DNA of 15,017 nucleotides from JBBQKF01 sp038326615 (GTDB lineage: Bacteria > Bacillota > Clostridia > Saccharofermentanales > UBA5734): contig JBBQKF010000074.1 in assembly GCA_038326615.1 (NCBI GenBank), forward strand, positions 1 through 15,017, in the 5' to 3' direction. Below, piece by piece: positions 1 to 7,226 of this stretch. Position 1 is the first letter of the stretch, and each line of letters starts with the position of its first letter. The translations under genes and the position numbers were made by a program. Below the pieces are notes generated by a model, which saw only the letters and a program-made list of their open reading frames with translations, had not been told where the DNA came from and ran no database searches.

Positions 1-2629
1 CAGTAGTCCCTAAGCCTATAATTTTTATCCACATATCAATAGGTAATGGAACAGTATTATAAACAACACCACCGAATTGTGTGATAACCACTTGAAGCAT
101 AAAGGTTAGTCCAAAAACCAAAAGCATAAGTTTGTTTTTTGAAAAATGCTTTAAAATACTCTGGTCTGATAACTCTCTGCTATTAAAAGCATTGAGCAGT
201 TGGAATATAACAAACAATGTAAATAATATAGCCGGTTGCTGTTCCTTAGTACCTCCTAAAATATTAAAATAGGTTTGCAGCATAAATATTACTGAAATAA
301 ATACCCCATTAAAAACAATTCTTGAAAGCATCCCACTTGTTACGATGTTAGCATTTCTTGCAATTGGCTGGCGTTTCATTAAATCATCTCGGATTGGCTC
401 TAACCCAAGAGTTAATGCAGGCGGGCCATCCATAACTATATTCACCCACAAAATTTGCAAAGCGGTAAACGGTGACTTTAGCCCCGTCAAAATAGAAATA
501 AGGATAACTAGTACCGATGACAAATTAACAGTTAGCTGAAACTGAATAAAGCGCTGAAAGTTTTCGTATATTCCCCGGCCCCAATGAACAGCTTTGACAA
601 TGGTTGAAAATGAGTCATCCAACAAAACAATGTCGCTTGCTTCCTTAGACACCTCAGTTCCTGTAATGCCCATTGCAATTCCCACATCAGCATTTTTAAT
701 AGCAGGTGCATCATTAATTCCATCACCAGTAACAGCAACAACAAATCCAATTGATTTTAAAGCATTTACTACGCGCATTTTAATTACAGGCGTACTTCTA
801 GCTATGACCTTAATTGTAGATAGCATTTGAATGAATTCCTGTTCAGGCAAATCCTCAATATCACGAGCTTCGACAACAAGCGAGCCTTCATTTAAAATTC
901 CAAGTTGAGTTGCTATTGCTTTTGCCGTTATAATGTTATCGCCTGTTAGTATTTTAAGGTCAATTCCTGCATTTTTACAAAGTTCAACTGCTTCGTATAC
1001 ATCCTGCCTTAATGGATCTGTAATTACCACAAAACCGTCATAAACCATTTCGCTCTCTATAAGTTCTCTGTTGCTCTCATAATCTGTCTTTTCTGAGAAT
1101 TCTTTATGTGCAAAAGCTAAAACTCGGCAGGCGTTCTTTTGAAAGACAGTAATTTTCTCTTCGATATCTGTAATTATCTCCTTAGTTAAATCACAAACAT
1201 AGTCTTTAATGATTATTTTACTGCACTGTGACAATACCTTTTCGGGACTTCCCTTCGACAACGCCAAAAACGAGTTCTCCTTACGTAGTATGGTTGTCAT
1301 ATTTTTGGTCACGGATGAAAAGGAATAGGTAAAGTCAACGCTCGCATCCGCTCTTAGCTTTATATAAGCCGATTTATCTGAAACGGATTTTAAATATGCT
1401 ACCAAAATTGCACTTTCTGTGGCACTTCCAATAAATTTCTGTGTATTGTCCACATAATCAATATATGCTGTGCTATTTATGCAAAAATTGTCTGTTAAAA
1501 AGCCTTCAGCTAAAAGTTCGGGTTTACAAAAACCTCCATTCGTATAGATATCTGTTACTGTCATTTTGTTTTCGGTTAAGGTACCTGTTTTGTCTGAACA
1601 AATGACGTTGATGCTACCAATGGTTTCACAGGCAATCAGCTTTTTAACCAGAGCGTTTTGTTTTGCCATTTTAATAATATTAATTGCTAAAGAAACAGCA
1701 ACGATTGTAGGTAATCCTTCAGGAACAGTTGCAACAACAAGAACAATACTTGCAATGAAATCTTCCAGGACAGTACTAAGAGAAAGAGTTCCACCTATTA
1801 TTTGACTTAAAAGTTGAATTATAAAAACGATTCCTGCAATAGAGGTTCCTAAAATAGCAATTGTTTTGCCCATTTTTTCAAGTTTTTCTTGTAAAGGTGT
1901 ATTTCCTTTTTCTGTCCCTGAAAGCTCCTTAGCAATATTGCCAAATTCGGTATTATCGCCAACCTCAGTAACAACAATTGTTCCTCTCCCGCCTGAAATA
2001 AAGCAACCGGAATATAGCATATTTTTTCTTTCTGCAACAGGGGTTTTATCGTCCTCAAAAACTGTATCACAATTCTTTTTAACAGGAAGGCTTTCACCTG
2101 TAAGCGAAGATTCGTCAACAGTCAAGCCTACTGCTTCAATTAGTCTGCCATCAACCGGTATTTTGTCTCCTGTTTCAAAAAGTGTAATGTCTCCTACGAC
2201 TAATTCTTGCTGCCCAATTACAGCAACCTTGCCATTACGGATAAGTTTAACCTTTATATCCTCTTTAATTTTATTTAAAGCATCAAAGGCCTTTTGACTT
2301 CTCCCCTCCATAATTACTGTAATGGCAACTGCGAGTGAAATTGCGGCAAAAATTGCTATCCCCTCAACAAAATCCGCAGTTCCTTGTGTAATATAATGAA
2401 TAATATTTACGATGACGGTAATAATTGCTGAAACAATCAGCAGAATAATCATTGGTTCTTTTGCAGCATGAAGAATACGGAAGATCAAAGGCTTTGGTTT
2501 TTTCTTTGTAAATGAATTTGTTCCGTATTTTTTTGCGTTTTCAATAACCTCAATATCACTTAGTCCTGTTTGGGCATTTGTACCTAATCGCTCAAGAGTC
2601 TGTTTAAAAGTTTCTTTAAATGCTTTCAT
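1..2629 (-). CDS. SPCA/PMR1-like P-type cation ATPase, probable Mn2+/Ca2+ exporter (3' end outside window)
   Basis: A P2A-type ATPase that would pump Ca2+ or Mn2+ across the cytoplasmic membrane. Reading from ATG at 2629 gives 876 uninterrupted codons to the window edge, so only the extreme C-terminus should be missing for a family of roughly 870-900 residues. Visible landmarks: an N-terminal cation-ATPase domain with paired membrane helices (about 55-100), actuator TGES at 177-180, TM4 metal motif VPEGLP with Glu304, phosphorylated Asp346 in SDKTGT, hinge GDGINDAP at 635-642, and TM6 motif NIVMDGPPALTLG. The DGPPA form of TM6 resembles SPCA/PMR1 pumps, which move Mn2+ as well as Ca2+, rather than SERCA (DGLPA). 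The start has AAGG five bases upstream; a stronger AAAGGAG precedes a three-codon ORF further upstream. A Mn2+-type riboswitch in the leader supports Mn2+ as substrate. Family assignment is firm; ion specificity is inferred. Confidence 0.93.
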   Translation of the reverse strand, partial: MKAFKETFKQTLERLGTNAQTGLSDIEVIENAKKYGTNSFTKKKPKPLIFRILHAAKEPMIILLIVSAIITVIVNIIHYITQGTADFVEGIAIFAAISLAVAITVIMEGRSQKAFDALNKIKEDIKVKLIRNGKVAVIGQQELVVGDITLFETGDKIPVDGRLIEAVGLTVDESSLTGESLPVKKNCDTVFEDDKTPVAERKNMLYSGCFISGGRGTIVVTEVGDNTEFGNIAKELSGTEKGNTPLQEKLEKMGKTIAILGTSIAGIVFIIQLLSQIIGGTLSLSTVLEDFIASIVLVVATVPEGLPTIVAVSLAINIIKMAKQNALVKKLIACETIGSINVICSDKTGTLTENKMTVTDIYTNGGFCKPELLAEGFLTDNFCINSTAYIDYVDNTQKFIGSATESAILVAYLKSVSDKSAYIKLRADASVDFTYSFSSVTKNMTTILRKENSFLALSKGSPEKVLSQCSKIIIKDYVCDLTKEIITDIEEKITVFQKNACRVLAFAHKEFSEKTDYESNRELIESEMVYDGFVVITDPLRQDVYEAVELCKNAGIDLKILTGDNIITAKAIATQLGILNEGSLVVEARDIEDLPEQEFIQMLSTIKVIARSTPVIKMRVVNALKSIGFVVAVTGDGINDAPAIKNADVGIAMGITGTEVSKEASDIVLLDDSFSTIVKAVHWGRGIYENFQRFIQFQLTVNLSSVLVILISILTGLKSPFTALQILWVNIVMDGPPALTLGLEPIRDDLMKRQPIARNANIVTSGMLSRIVFNGVFISVIFMLQTYFNILGGTKEQQPAILFTLFVIFQLLNAFNSRELSDQSILKHFSKNKLMLLVFGLTFMLQVVITQFGGVVYNTVPLPIDMWIKIIGLGTT

Positions 2630-2656
2630 TTTAGCCTTGTATGATATAGTTAGCAG

Positions 2657-2665
2657 CTAAATCAT
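2657..2665 (-). other. three-codon leader ORF (Met-Ile-stop) with strong SD, in frame with the ATPase
   Basis: An AAAGGAG Shine-Dalgarno (2669-2675) sits three bases before ATG ATT TAG at 2665-2657. This mini-ORF is in the same frame as the ATPase start at 2629, 36 nt downstream, with no other stop between. It could be a regulatory minimal ORF with reinitiation at 2629, or the old ATPase start disabled by a stop codon. The sequence is clear; the function is unknown. Confidence 0.4.
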
Positions 2666-2853
2666 ACTCTCCTTTCTAATAATTGTTGCTTATTTCCTGC
2701 CAATTTGAGCTGATTTCATTTTCCTAAGTTTTTACTATAACTGAGCTAGACGCTGTGGACTTTTTATTTTAACCTATAGTTTAACTCTTTGAAGGAGTGT
2801 ATTACCATCTGTAACTATTTTATTATATCATTGCAATCCTTTCAATATTATTA

Positions 2854-2900
2854 TAAAAAAAGACTTTTAGCACAATTCGAAAGAATCACACTAAAAGTCT
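2854..2900 (-). terminator. intrinsic terminator of the riboswitch (expression platform)
   Basis: On the minus strand, 2900-2891 pairs perfectly over 10 bp with 2870-2861 (AGACTTTTAG with CTAAAAGTCT). An inner GAAT/ATTC stem caps the hairpin, and a run of seven U residues follows (2861-2855). Seven bases of its 5' strand (2897-2891) also form the 3' strand of aptamer helix P1, so the terminator and the folded aptamer exclude each other. Confidence 0.85.
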
Positions 2901-2980
2901 GGTTACCGTTTAAGGTTATAAAGCCAGGTGCTTACACACCAGGATGTTGACTTTATAGTTACAACTACTCCCTTTTAATG
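2889..2980 (-). ncRNA. yybP-ykoY family (Mn2+) riboswitch aptamer
   Basis: On the minus strand the leader carries the yybP-ykoY hallmarks in order: GGGAGTAG (2972-2965), GTCAACATCC (2951-2942), then the hairpin CCTGGTG/CACCTGG leading into GGCTTTA (to 2919). P1 is CATTAAAAG (2980-2972) paired with CTTTTAGTG (2897-2889), with one G-U pair. The 3' half of P1 is shared with the terminator stem, so ligand binding, which stabilises P1, should prevent termination: an ON switch. This family is known to sense Mn2+ and to control Mn2+ exporters, including P-type ATPases. Family identity rests on the sequence; the switching direction is inferred from the pairing. Confidence 0.88.
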
Positions 2981-2985
2981 AGTAA

Positions 2986-3014
2986 AGTATAGCATTTCAC
3001 TTTTTATATGTCAA
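2986..3014 (-). promoter_or_regulatory. sigma-A promoter of the riboswitch-ATPase transcript
   Basis: A perfect -35 TTGACA (3014-3009) is followed by a 17-bp spacer and -10 TATACT (2991-2986) on the minus strand. The predicted transcription start near 2980 falls at the first bases of riboswitch P1, so the transcript would begin with the aptamer. The -35 lies about 25 bp from the presumed left end of the insertion sequence. Confidence 0.85.
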
Positions 3015-3040
3015 CAAATTGAAAATCTCGAAAAACGGTG

Positions 3041-4900
3041 GTATGAGTAACAAGTGATAATGTCTTATTGTAACACAAGTGATTATGTCCTAAAGTTTGA
3101 AAATAAGGATATAATTGAACCTCGCGATTATTATGTTAACGAGAGGATGTACAATGAGAAAGGTAGATTTAAGAATGAAAGAAGAACATAAGTATGAAAT
3201 TATTAAAAAATTAGTGGATTCAGATGGAAACAAGGATGCCGCAGCCTTAAAAATTGGATGTACAAGAAGGCACTTATCCAGATTAATTAATGGTTACATT
3301 TTGCATGGTAAGAGATTCTTTATACATGGTAATAGGGGCAGATCCCCTGCATGTGAGATTTCTGAAGAAGATCGAAAAACCATAATTGACCTATACCGCA
3401 CAAAATATTATGGGGCAAATTTTAAACATTTTGCAGAATTGCTGGGAAGTTTTGAAAAAATGTCAGTTTTGCTAAGTACTATTAATACTTTAATGGCAGG
3501 CGCCAAAATATTATCCCCTAAAGCCAGAAGAATTACAAAGAAAAATATGAAGATTTCATTGAAAGCACAGCAGAAAAAAACCTCTTCTAAGAAGGAAATC
3601 GCTAAAATAGCCAAAGCCATTATTGATGTTGACGATGCACACCCACGCAGACCAAGATGCGCTTACTTTGGAGAAATGATCCAAATGGATGCCTCCTTGC
3701 ATATTTGGTTCGGAAATCAAAAAAGCCAGCTGCACGTGGGTATTGATGATGCTACTGGTGCTCTAGTCGGAGCATATTTTGACAACCAGGAGACGCTCAA
3801 CGGCTATTACAATGTATTGTATCAAATCCTTACCAATCACGGGATACCTTTTATGTTCTATACTGACCGCCGGACAGTCTTTGAATACAAAAAGAAAAAT
3901 GCTCCTCCTATTGAAGAGGACACTTTTACTCAGTTCAGTTATGCTTGTAAACAGCTTGGAATTCAAATTAAGACAACGAGTATACCTCAGGCTAAGGGGC
4001 GCGTAGAGAGGCTGTTTGGCACTTTACAATCACGCCTGCCAATCTTATTAAGGTTAGCAGGCGCAACCACCATAGAGCTAGCAAATAAATTCTTAAACAA
4101 CTACTTAAAAGAATTCAACACCCAATTCAGCTCACTTGCCAATCATAGCAAATCTGTCTTTGAAAAGCAACCAAGCGATGAAACCATTAATCTTACTCTT
4201 GCCGTGTTAGCCAAGCGTAAAATTGATAATGGTCATAGTATCCGTTGTGATAATGTGTTTTATAAGCTTATAGATTTTAATGGGTTACCCGTCTACTACC
4301 ACAATAAGACTCCCGCACTAGTGATTAAAGCATTTGACTCCAATTTCTTTGCCAGTGTCTGCGATAAAACATATGCTCTTGAAATAATTCCAGACCATGA
4401 ACTTACATCCAGGAACTTTACCTTCGATTACGTTGCCGTCAGCCCTCGCAAGAGGTATGTTCCACCAATGTCTCACCCTTGGAAACACTCAACCTTTGAC
4501 AAATTTGTCGGCTCCCAGAAACATCACTATGAGCAGTCATTTATGGATGCAGCCAATCCTGAGTCATATCAATACAAAGAAGCATAAATGCTGTTCTCTA
4601 TATTACAAATATAATGATCATTTCAATTTCTGTAATTTTCATGCTTATTCAGAGCGCCTTGAAAATTCATATTCGTGTTTTATTAACTGATTTTATTATT
4701 ATTTGGGTCCTTATTATTGCTCCTAATTTTTATCTGTTTTTGTTGAAAATTTCTCTATAGAATTTGTAATATAAATCGATTCCTTTTTAAAAATATACTT
4801 CCCCGTTCGGAGAATGTTCTGTTTTTTATCCTTAATTTACTCGCTTTATTTGGAGCCGATGTTTGCTATTTTTTAGGACATTTTCAAAAACGCTTGACAT
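3041..4900 (+). mobile_element. insertion sequence of the IS1202/ISNCY type (ends approximate)
   Basis: The transposase gene is flanked by non-coding ends that share a short motif. On the left, CAAGTGATAATGTC (3051-3064) and CAAGTGATTATGTCC (3076-3090) form a subterminal direct repeat. On the right, GGACATTTTC (4876-4885) is the inverted copy; its reverse complement shares ATGTCCTAAA with the left end (3085-3094). I could not define exact inverted-repeat termini or a convincing target duplication, so the ends may be off by tens of bases. The transposase-proximal right end is a roughly 290-bp AT-rich tail without a gene. Confidence 0.7.
3154..4587 (+). CDS. IS1202-type (ISNCY) DDE transposase
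   Basis: A DDE/rve-fold transposase that would cut and join the ends of its own element. Residues 13-50 read as a helix-turn-helix DNA-binding region. The rve core supplies Asp179 (QMDAS), Asp238 (YTDRR) and Glu285 (KGRVERLFG), the acidic triad in the expected order, and the KGRVERLFGTLQ block is typical of the IS1202 group. At 477 residues with no internal stop it looks full length and possibly active. I chose ATG 3154 because GAGAGG lies seven bases upstream and the family begins with a short MRKVDL-like N-terminus; a TTG at 3115 would add 13 residues but lacks a ribosome site. A TATAAT (3110-3115) just upstream may be its -10 box. It is transcribed divergently from the ATPase. Confidence 0.92.
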   Translation: MRKVDLRMKEEHKYEIIKKLVDSDGNKDAAALKIGCTRRHLSRLINGYILHGKRFFIHGNRGRSPACEISEEDRKTIIDLYRTKYYGANFKHFAELLGSFEKMSVLLSTINTLMAGAKILSPKARRITKKNMKISLKAQQKKTSSKKEIAKIAKAIIDVDDAHPRRPRCAYFGEMIQMDASLHIWFGNQKSQLHVGIDDATGALVGAYFDNQETLNGYYNVLYQILTNHGIPFMFYTDRRTVFEYKKKNAPPIEEDTFTQFSYACKQLGIQIKTTSIPQAKGRVERLFGTLQSRLPILLRLAGATTIELANKFLNNYLKEFNTQFSSLANHSKSVFEKQPSDETINLTLAVLAKRKIDNGHSIRCDNVFYKLIDFNGLPVYYHNKTPALVIKAFDSNFFASVCDKTYALEIIPDHELTSRNFTFDYVAVSPRKRYVPPMSHPWKHSTFDKFVGSQKHHYEQSFMDAANPESYQYKEA

Positions 4901-5160
4901 AACTTCATAAATGAGTTTTTAAGCATTGAAATTATGGATAACATAAAAAGTAGCAGATTAAGATTTTTAATTGCAAATTACTCACAATAACACAGTTAAA
5001 AGCAAATATAAAATATGATTTGTAACCATTAATATGACCATTAAATTTGATGATAAACCATTTGAATATCAGCAGTGAAATAAGAGTCCTATATTTTAGT
5101 CAGAAATAGTGGACAAATAACATCCTTGAACAATAACCTTTTTAAAAGATAATAGTTCAA
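4588..5160. other. gene-free stretch (IS tail and AT-rich intergenic DNA)
   Basis: No convincing coding region, RNA or terminator seen. The first roughly 300 bp are the right tail of the insertion sequence. The rest is very AT-rich and ends immediately before the first tRNA-end repeat. A short inverted pair TTGAAC/GTTCAA (5126-5159) abuts that repeat. Confidence 0.6.
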
Positions 5161-5263
5161 TGGCGGAGAAGGAGGGCATGGCATAATGCACCTAAGAAAA
5201 TAAACATAAACAATTGCAAAGCACGAGTTGTATGGTTGGATTATGCTCAATAGAAAAACAAAC
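5161..5263 (+). repeat. direct repeat copy 1 with tRNA-Ser 3'-end core (att-like)
   Basis: Copy 1 of a roughly 100-bp direct repeat (copy 2 at 7226-7323). The first 33 bases are identical in both copies, the middle is diverged by a few substitutions and a 5-bp gap, and the last 43 bases differ at one position. The first 16 bases, TGGCGGAGAAGGAGGG, are the reverse complement of a tRNA-Ser 3' end: CCA, discriminator G, acceptor strand CTTCTCC and T-stem CCCTC. Homology starts exactly at the CCA, as expected for a tRNA-targeted attachment core. GCATAAT and ATTATGC within the arm form an inverted pair about 50 bp apart. Confidence 0.85.
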
Positions 5264-5330
5264 CGCTTTTCGATTGTATTTTTAAAAATTGAAACGGGCA
5301 AGATTAGGATCTGTCTGTAGTATCACGTTA

Positions 5331-5355
5331 TTGAGATGCCAATTTGGTATCTCAA
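5331..5355. repeat. 25-bp near-perfect palindrome
   Basis: TTGAGATGCCA and TGGTATCTCAA pair over 11 positions (ten Watson-Crick, one G-T) around a 3-base ATT centre. No T-run follows on either strand, so it is not a typical terminator. It could be a protein-binding or recombination site; function unknown. Confidence 0.6.
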
Positions 5356-5540
5356 AGTGTAAAACTGCACATTACAGAATCCAATAACTGCAAATTATCA
5401 GAACCAAGATTTTAGCAGAGGCAGCGAATATAACTCACAACGACACATTAATACCTACTAAACTGCAAAATATTTAAACAATAAAAAAAAAGGCAGTTCA
5501 GCATTTCCTAATATGCAAATAGATTACTCTAGACTTGACA

Positions 5541-5626
5541 AGTGCATTCCTCGGAATGAAATATCCGAAAAATTCGGAATGAGATGTCCGAAAACTTCGG
5601 AATAAAACATCCGAAATCTTCGGAAT
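5541..5626. promoter_or_regulatory. tandem 23-bp palindromic repeats (operator-like array) before the DUF4143 ATPase
   Basis: Three copies of TCCGAA-N3-TTCGGA are centred at 5571, 5594 and 5617, exactly 23 bp apart. Each is followed by AT. A degenerate fourth half (CTCGGAAT, 5550-5557) keeps the same phase. The last copy ends two bases before the TGTGA preceding the TATAAT -10 box, so a bound protein would block or contact RNA polymerase. Repeated operators of this spacing suggest cooperative binding, possibly autoregulation by the ATPase or a partner. Only the repeats and phasing are seen; the binder is unknown. Confidence 0.8.
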
Positions 5627-5627
5627 G

Positions 5628-5636
5628 TGATATAAT
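5628..5636 (+). promoter_or_regulatory. extended -10 promoter of the DUF4143 ATPase
   Basis: TGATATAAT gives a perfect TATAAT at 5631-5636 with the TGn extension. No good -35 lies 16-18 bp upstream, where the palindrome array sits instead; an extended -10 can compensate for that, or an activator may. Confidence 0.65.
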
Positions 5637-5676
5637 ATAAACATCAATTGTAGAACCAATAAAGGGGTGGATAATT

Positions 5677-6960
5677 ATGAGTCTGACAAAAGCAGGGTAT
5701 CGAAAAAGAATTATAGATAATCAAATAGAAAAGAATTTACAGGCATTCGGAGCGGTTTGCATCGAAGGTCCAAAATGGTGCGGCAAGACCTGGACTGCCT
5801 TGAATCAAGCAAATAGCGCCTGCTATATTGCAAGTCCGGAGAATAATTTTCAATATAGAACAATGGCACAGTTAAGCCCGGATCTGGTTTTGCAGGGGGA
5901 TTCCCCCAGATTGCTTGATGAATGGCAGGAAGTACCTGCTTTGTGGGATGCAGTGCGTTTCACAGTTGATCAGACACAGCAGAGAGGTCAGTTCATTCTT
6001 ACCGGATCTTCTACACCGAGGCAAAAAGGGATTCTACATAGTGGCACTGGTCGTATTGCGAAAATACAGATGAGGTCAATGTCACTCTTTGAATCAGGAG
6101 ACTCTAGTGGCAGCGTTTCATTAATGGAACTTTTTTCTAATCCTTTGACGACAGTTCAAACCGGTGAAGTCCATCTTGACGAATTAATATCTCTTACTGT
6201 ACGTGGTGGTTGGCCTGCAAGTCTTGGATTGCAATTGAATTTAGCCGCTGAATTACCTAAAGAATACATAAAAAATGTCATTGATGAAGATATCCGCCGT
6301 GTTGATGGTATCAGCAGGAATTCACACAAATTAATGTTGCTTTTGCGATCCATCGCACGAAATGAGAGCACTGTCGTTAGCAATCAGACACTCTTAAAAG
6401 ATATGAAAGAAGATTTTGGGGAATCGATTAATACGGATACTGTTGCTGACTATCTCAATGCTCTAAATAGATTGTTTATTTTAGATGATCAACATGCTTT
6501 CACCCCGAATTTACGGTCTTCAATTAGAGTTGGAAAATCTGCCAAACGGCATTTTACTGATCCTTCACTAGCAGTAGCTTTGTTGGGAGCAACCTCTGAT
6601 AGATTGATGAATGATCTGAACACTTATGGCTTCCTATTCGAGTCAATGTGTGTCCGAGACTTGCGAATTTATGCAGAATCCTTTGGTGCACAACTTTTGC
6701 ACTATCGTGATGATTCAGGAAGGGAGATTGATGCAGTAGTAGAATTACCTGATGGCAAATGGGGGGCATTTGAAATAAAGCTAGGTGCCAATCAAATTGA
6801 GAAAGCCGCTAATGACCTTATTGCGATAAAGAAATTTATGGAATCAGATGCAAAATCGAAAGCTCCTGACATTCTGTGCGTAATCTGTGGTCTAACAAAT
6901 ATTGCATATACCCGAGCGGATGGTGTAATGGTTATCCCTATAACTGCACTTAAGCATTAA
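5677..6960 (+). CDS. AAA_14 / DUF4143 ATP-binding protein
   Basis: A two-domain ATPase of the family pairing an N-terminal AAA_14 P-loop domain with a C-terminal DUF4143 domain. Walker A is GPKWCGKT at 31-38, Walker B is RLLDEW with Asp81/Glu82, and LTGSS at 108-112 fits sensor 1. Near the C-terminus, GREIDAVVE (Asp352) followed by AFEIKLG (Glu366, Lys368) resembles the D...ExK core of PD-(D/E)XK nucleases, seen in many family members. The 427 residues are full length for the family. ATG 5677 follows AGGGG by about nine bases. The physiological role of the family is unsettled; such genes are common in accessory DNA. Here it is the only intact gene between the two tRNA-end repeats, and it is preceded by a phased palindrome array that probably regulates it. 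Confidence 0.9.
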   Translation: MSLTKAGYRKRIIDNQIEKNLQAFGAVCIEGPKWCGKTWTALNQANSACYIASPENNFQYRTMAQLSPDLVLQGDSPRLLDEWQEVPALWDAVRFTVDQTQQRGQFILTGSSTPRQKGILHSGTGRIAKIQMRSMSLFESGDSSGSVSLMELFSNPLTTVQTGEVHLDELISLTVRGGWPASLGLQLNLAAELPKEYIKNVIDEDIRRVDGISRNSHKLMLLLRSIARNESTVVSNQTLLKDMKEDFGESINTDTVADYLNALNRLFILDDQHAFTPNLRSSIRVGKSAKRHFTDPSLAVALLGATSDRLMNDLNTYGFLFESMCVRDLRIYAESFGAQLLHYRDDSGREIDAVVELPDGKWGAFEIKLGANQIEKAANDLIAIKKFMESDAKSKAPDILCVICGLTNIAYTRADGVMVIPITALKH

Positions 6961-6962
6961 AT

Positions 6963-7105
6963 TTGGTGTCATTGCCAACGTCTATTTCAATACCCCATAT
7001 CCTATGCTTCATACGGTGCTTGAGACAGGCGGGGTTTTCGTCGTTGATGAACTTAACTCCAAGCTTCATCCCTTGCTGGTTCGAGCTTTTTTGATAACAT
7101 TTTTA
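6963..7105 (+). pseudogene. remnant of an AAA-type ATPase (Walker B region)
   Basis: The frame through ATG 7004 reads a segment with PYPML, LETGGVFVVDEL and LHPLLVR. GGVFVVDEL matches a Walker B strand and LHPLLVR the conserved helix just after it in AAA_15/AAA_21-type ATPases, often linked to abortive infection or restriction. Only about 45 residues look family-like; nothing resembling Walker A precedes it, and the following sequence is low-complexity. It is therefore a fragment of a larger gene, presumably lost when the module was rearranged. It starts directly after the DUF4143 stop codon and lies 75-80 bp before the hairpin at 7180. The assignment rests on a short motif. Confidence 0.5.
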
Positions 7106-7179
7106 CAACAATTTGCTGTTTTAGACTGTTTTTTCGCTTTGTTTTGTGGTTGTTTCCGCTGTATTTTTCAGGGTATTAA

Positions 7180-7226
7180 AAAACCTTGTAGCTACTGATA
7201 TCAGAGGCTTACAAGGTTTTAATTTT
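7180..7226. terminator. long hairpin next to att-like repeat copy 2 (probable bidirectional terminator)
   Basis: AAAACCTTGTA (7180-7190) and TACAAGGTTTT (7210-7220) form a perfect 11-bp stem. The loop contains the self-complementary CTGATATCAG (7195-7204). On the plus strand the stem ends in TTTT followed by AATTTT, and on the minus strand in TTTTAATA, so it could stop transcription from either side. It ends the left module and touches the tRNA-end core of copy 2. Confidence 0.55.

Larger units (their letters stand above)
5161..7225. mobile_element. repeat-bounded 2-kb module, probably a decayed integrative element at a tRNA-Ser site
   Basis: The interval runs from the first base of one tRNA-end repeat to the base before the second copy. 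It contains the 25-bp palindrome, the 23-bp palindrome array, the DUF4143 ATPase, an AAA ATPase remnant and a hairpin. No integrase or replication gene is visible. The boundaries are seen directly; calling it an integrative element or satellite is inference from the tRNA 3'-end cores, which have the same polarity in both copies. Confidence 0.5.

Noticed and set aside
1600..1760. Possible frameshift in the ATPase near the TM4 motif
   Set aside because: Re-reading codon by codon showed the frame from 2629 is kept through PEGL (Glu304), DKTGT (Asp346) and GDGIND (635).
1566..2297. Plus-strand ORFs and a minus-strand ORF at 1849-2118 inside the ATPase gene
   Set aside because: They lie in other frames of a gene with all P-type ATPase motifs and show no family features.
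2821..2850. TATAAT (2827-2822, minus) downstream of the riboswitch as a second ATPase promoter
   Set aside because: The only TTGA-like -35 is about 12 bp away and there is no TGn extension; the sequence is AT-rich enough for chance.
3009..4900. TTGACATA at both sides of the IS as terminal inverted repeats
   Set aside because: Only 8 bp match and the left copy is the -35 region of the ATPase promoter, outside the CAAGTGAT subterminal motifs.
5161..5176. A tRNA gene at the repeats
   Set aside because: Only 16 bases of a tRNA 3' end are present in each copy; the anticodon and D arms are missing.
5089..5301. Minus-strand ORF across the first direct repeat
   Set aside because: It spans the att-like repeat, has no ribosome site and is not conserved in copy 2, where the frame differs by a 5-bp gap.
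5541..5626. CRISPR-like array
   Set aside because: Units are palindromes only 23 bp apart with no unique spacers; they sit at a promoter and no cas gene is present.
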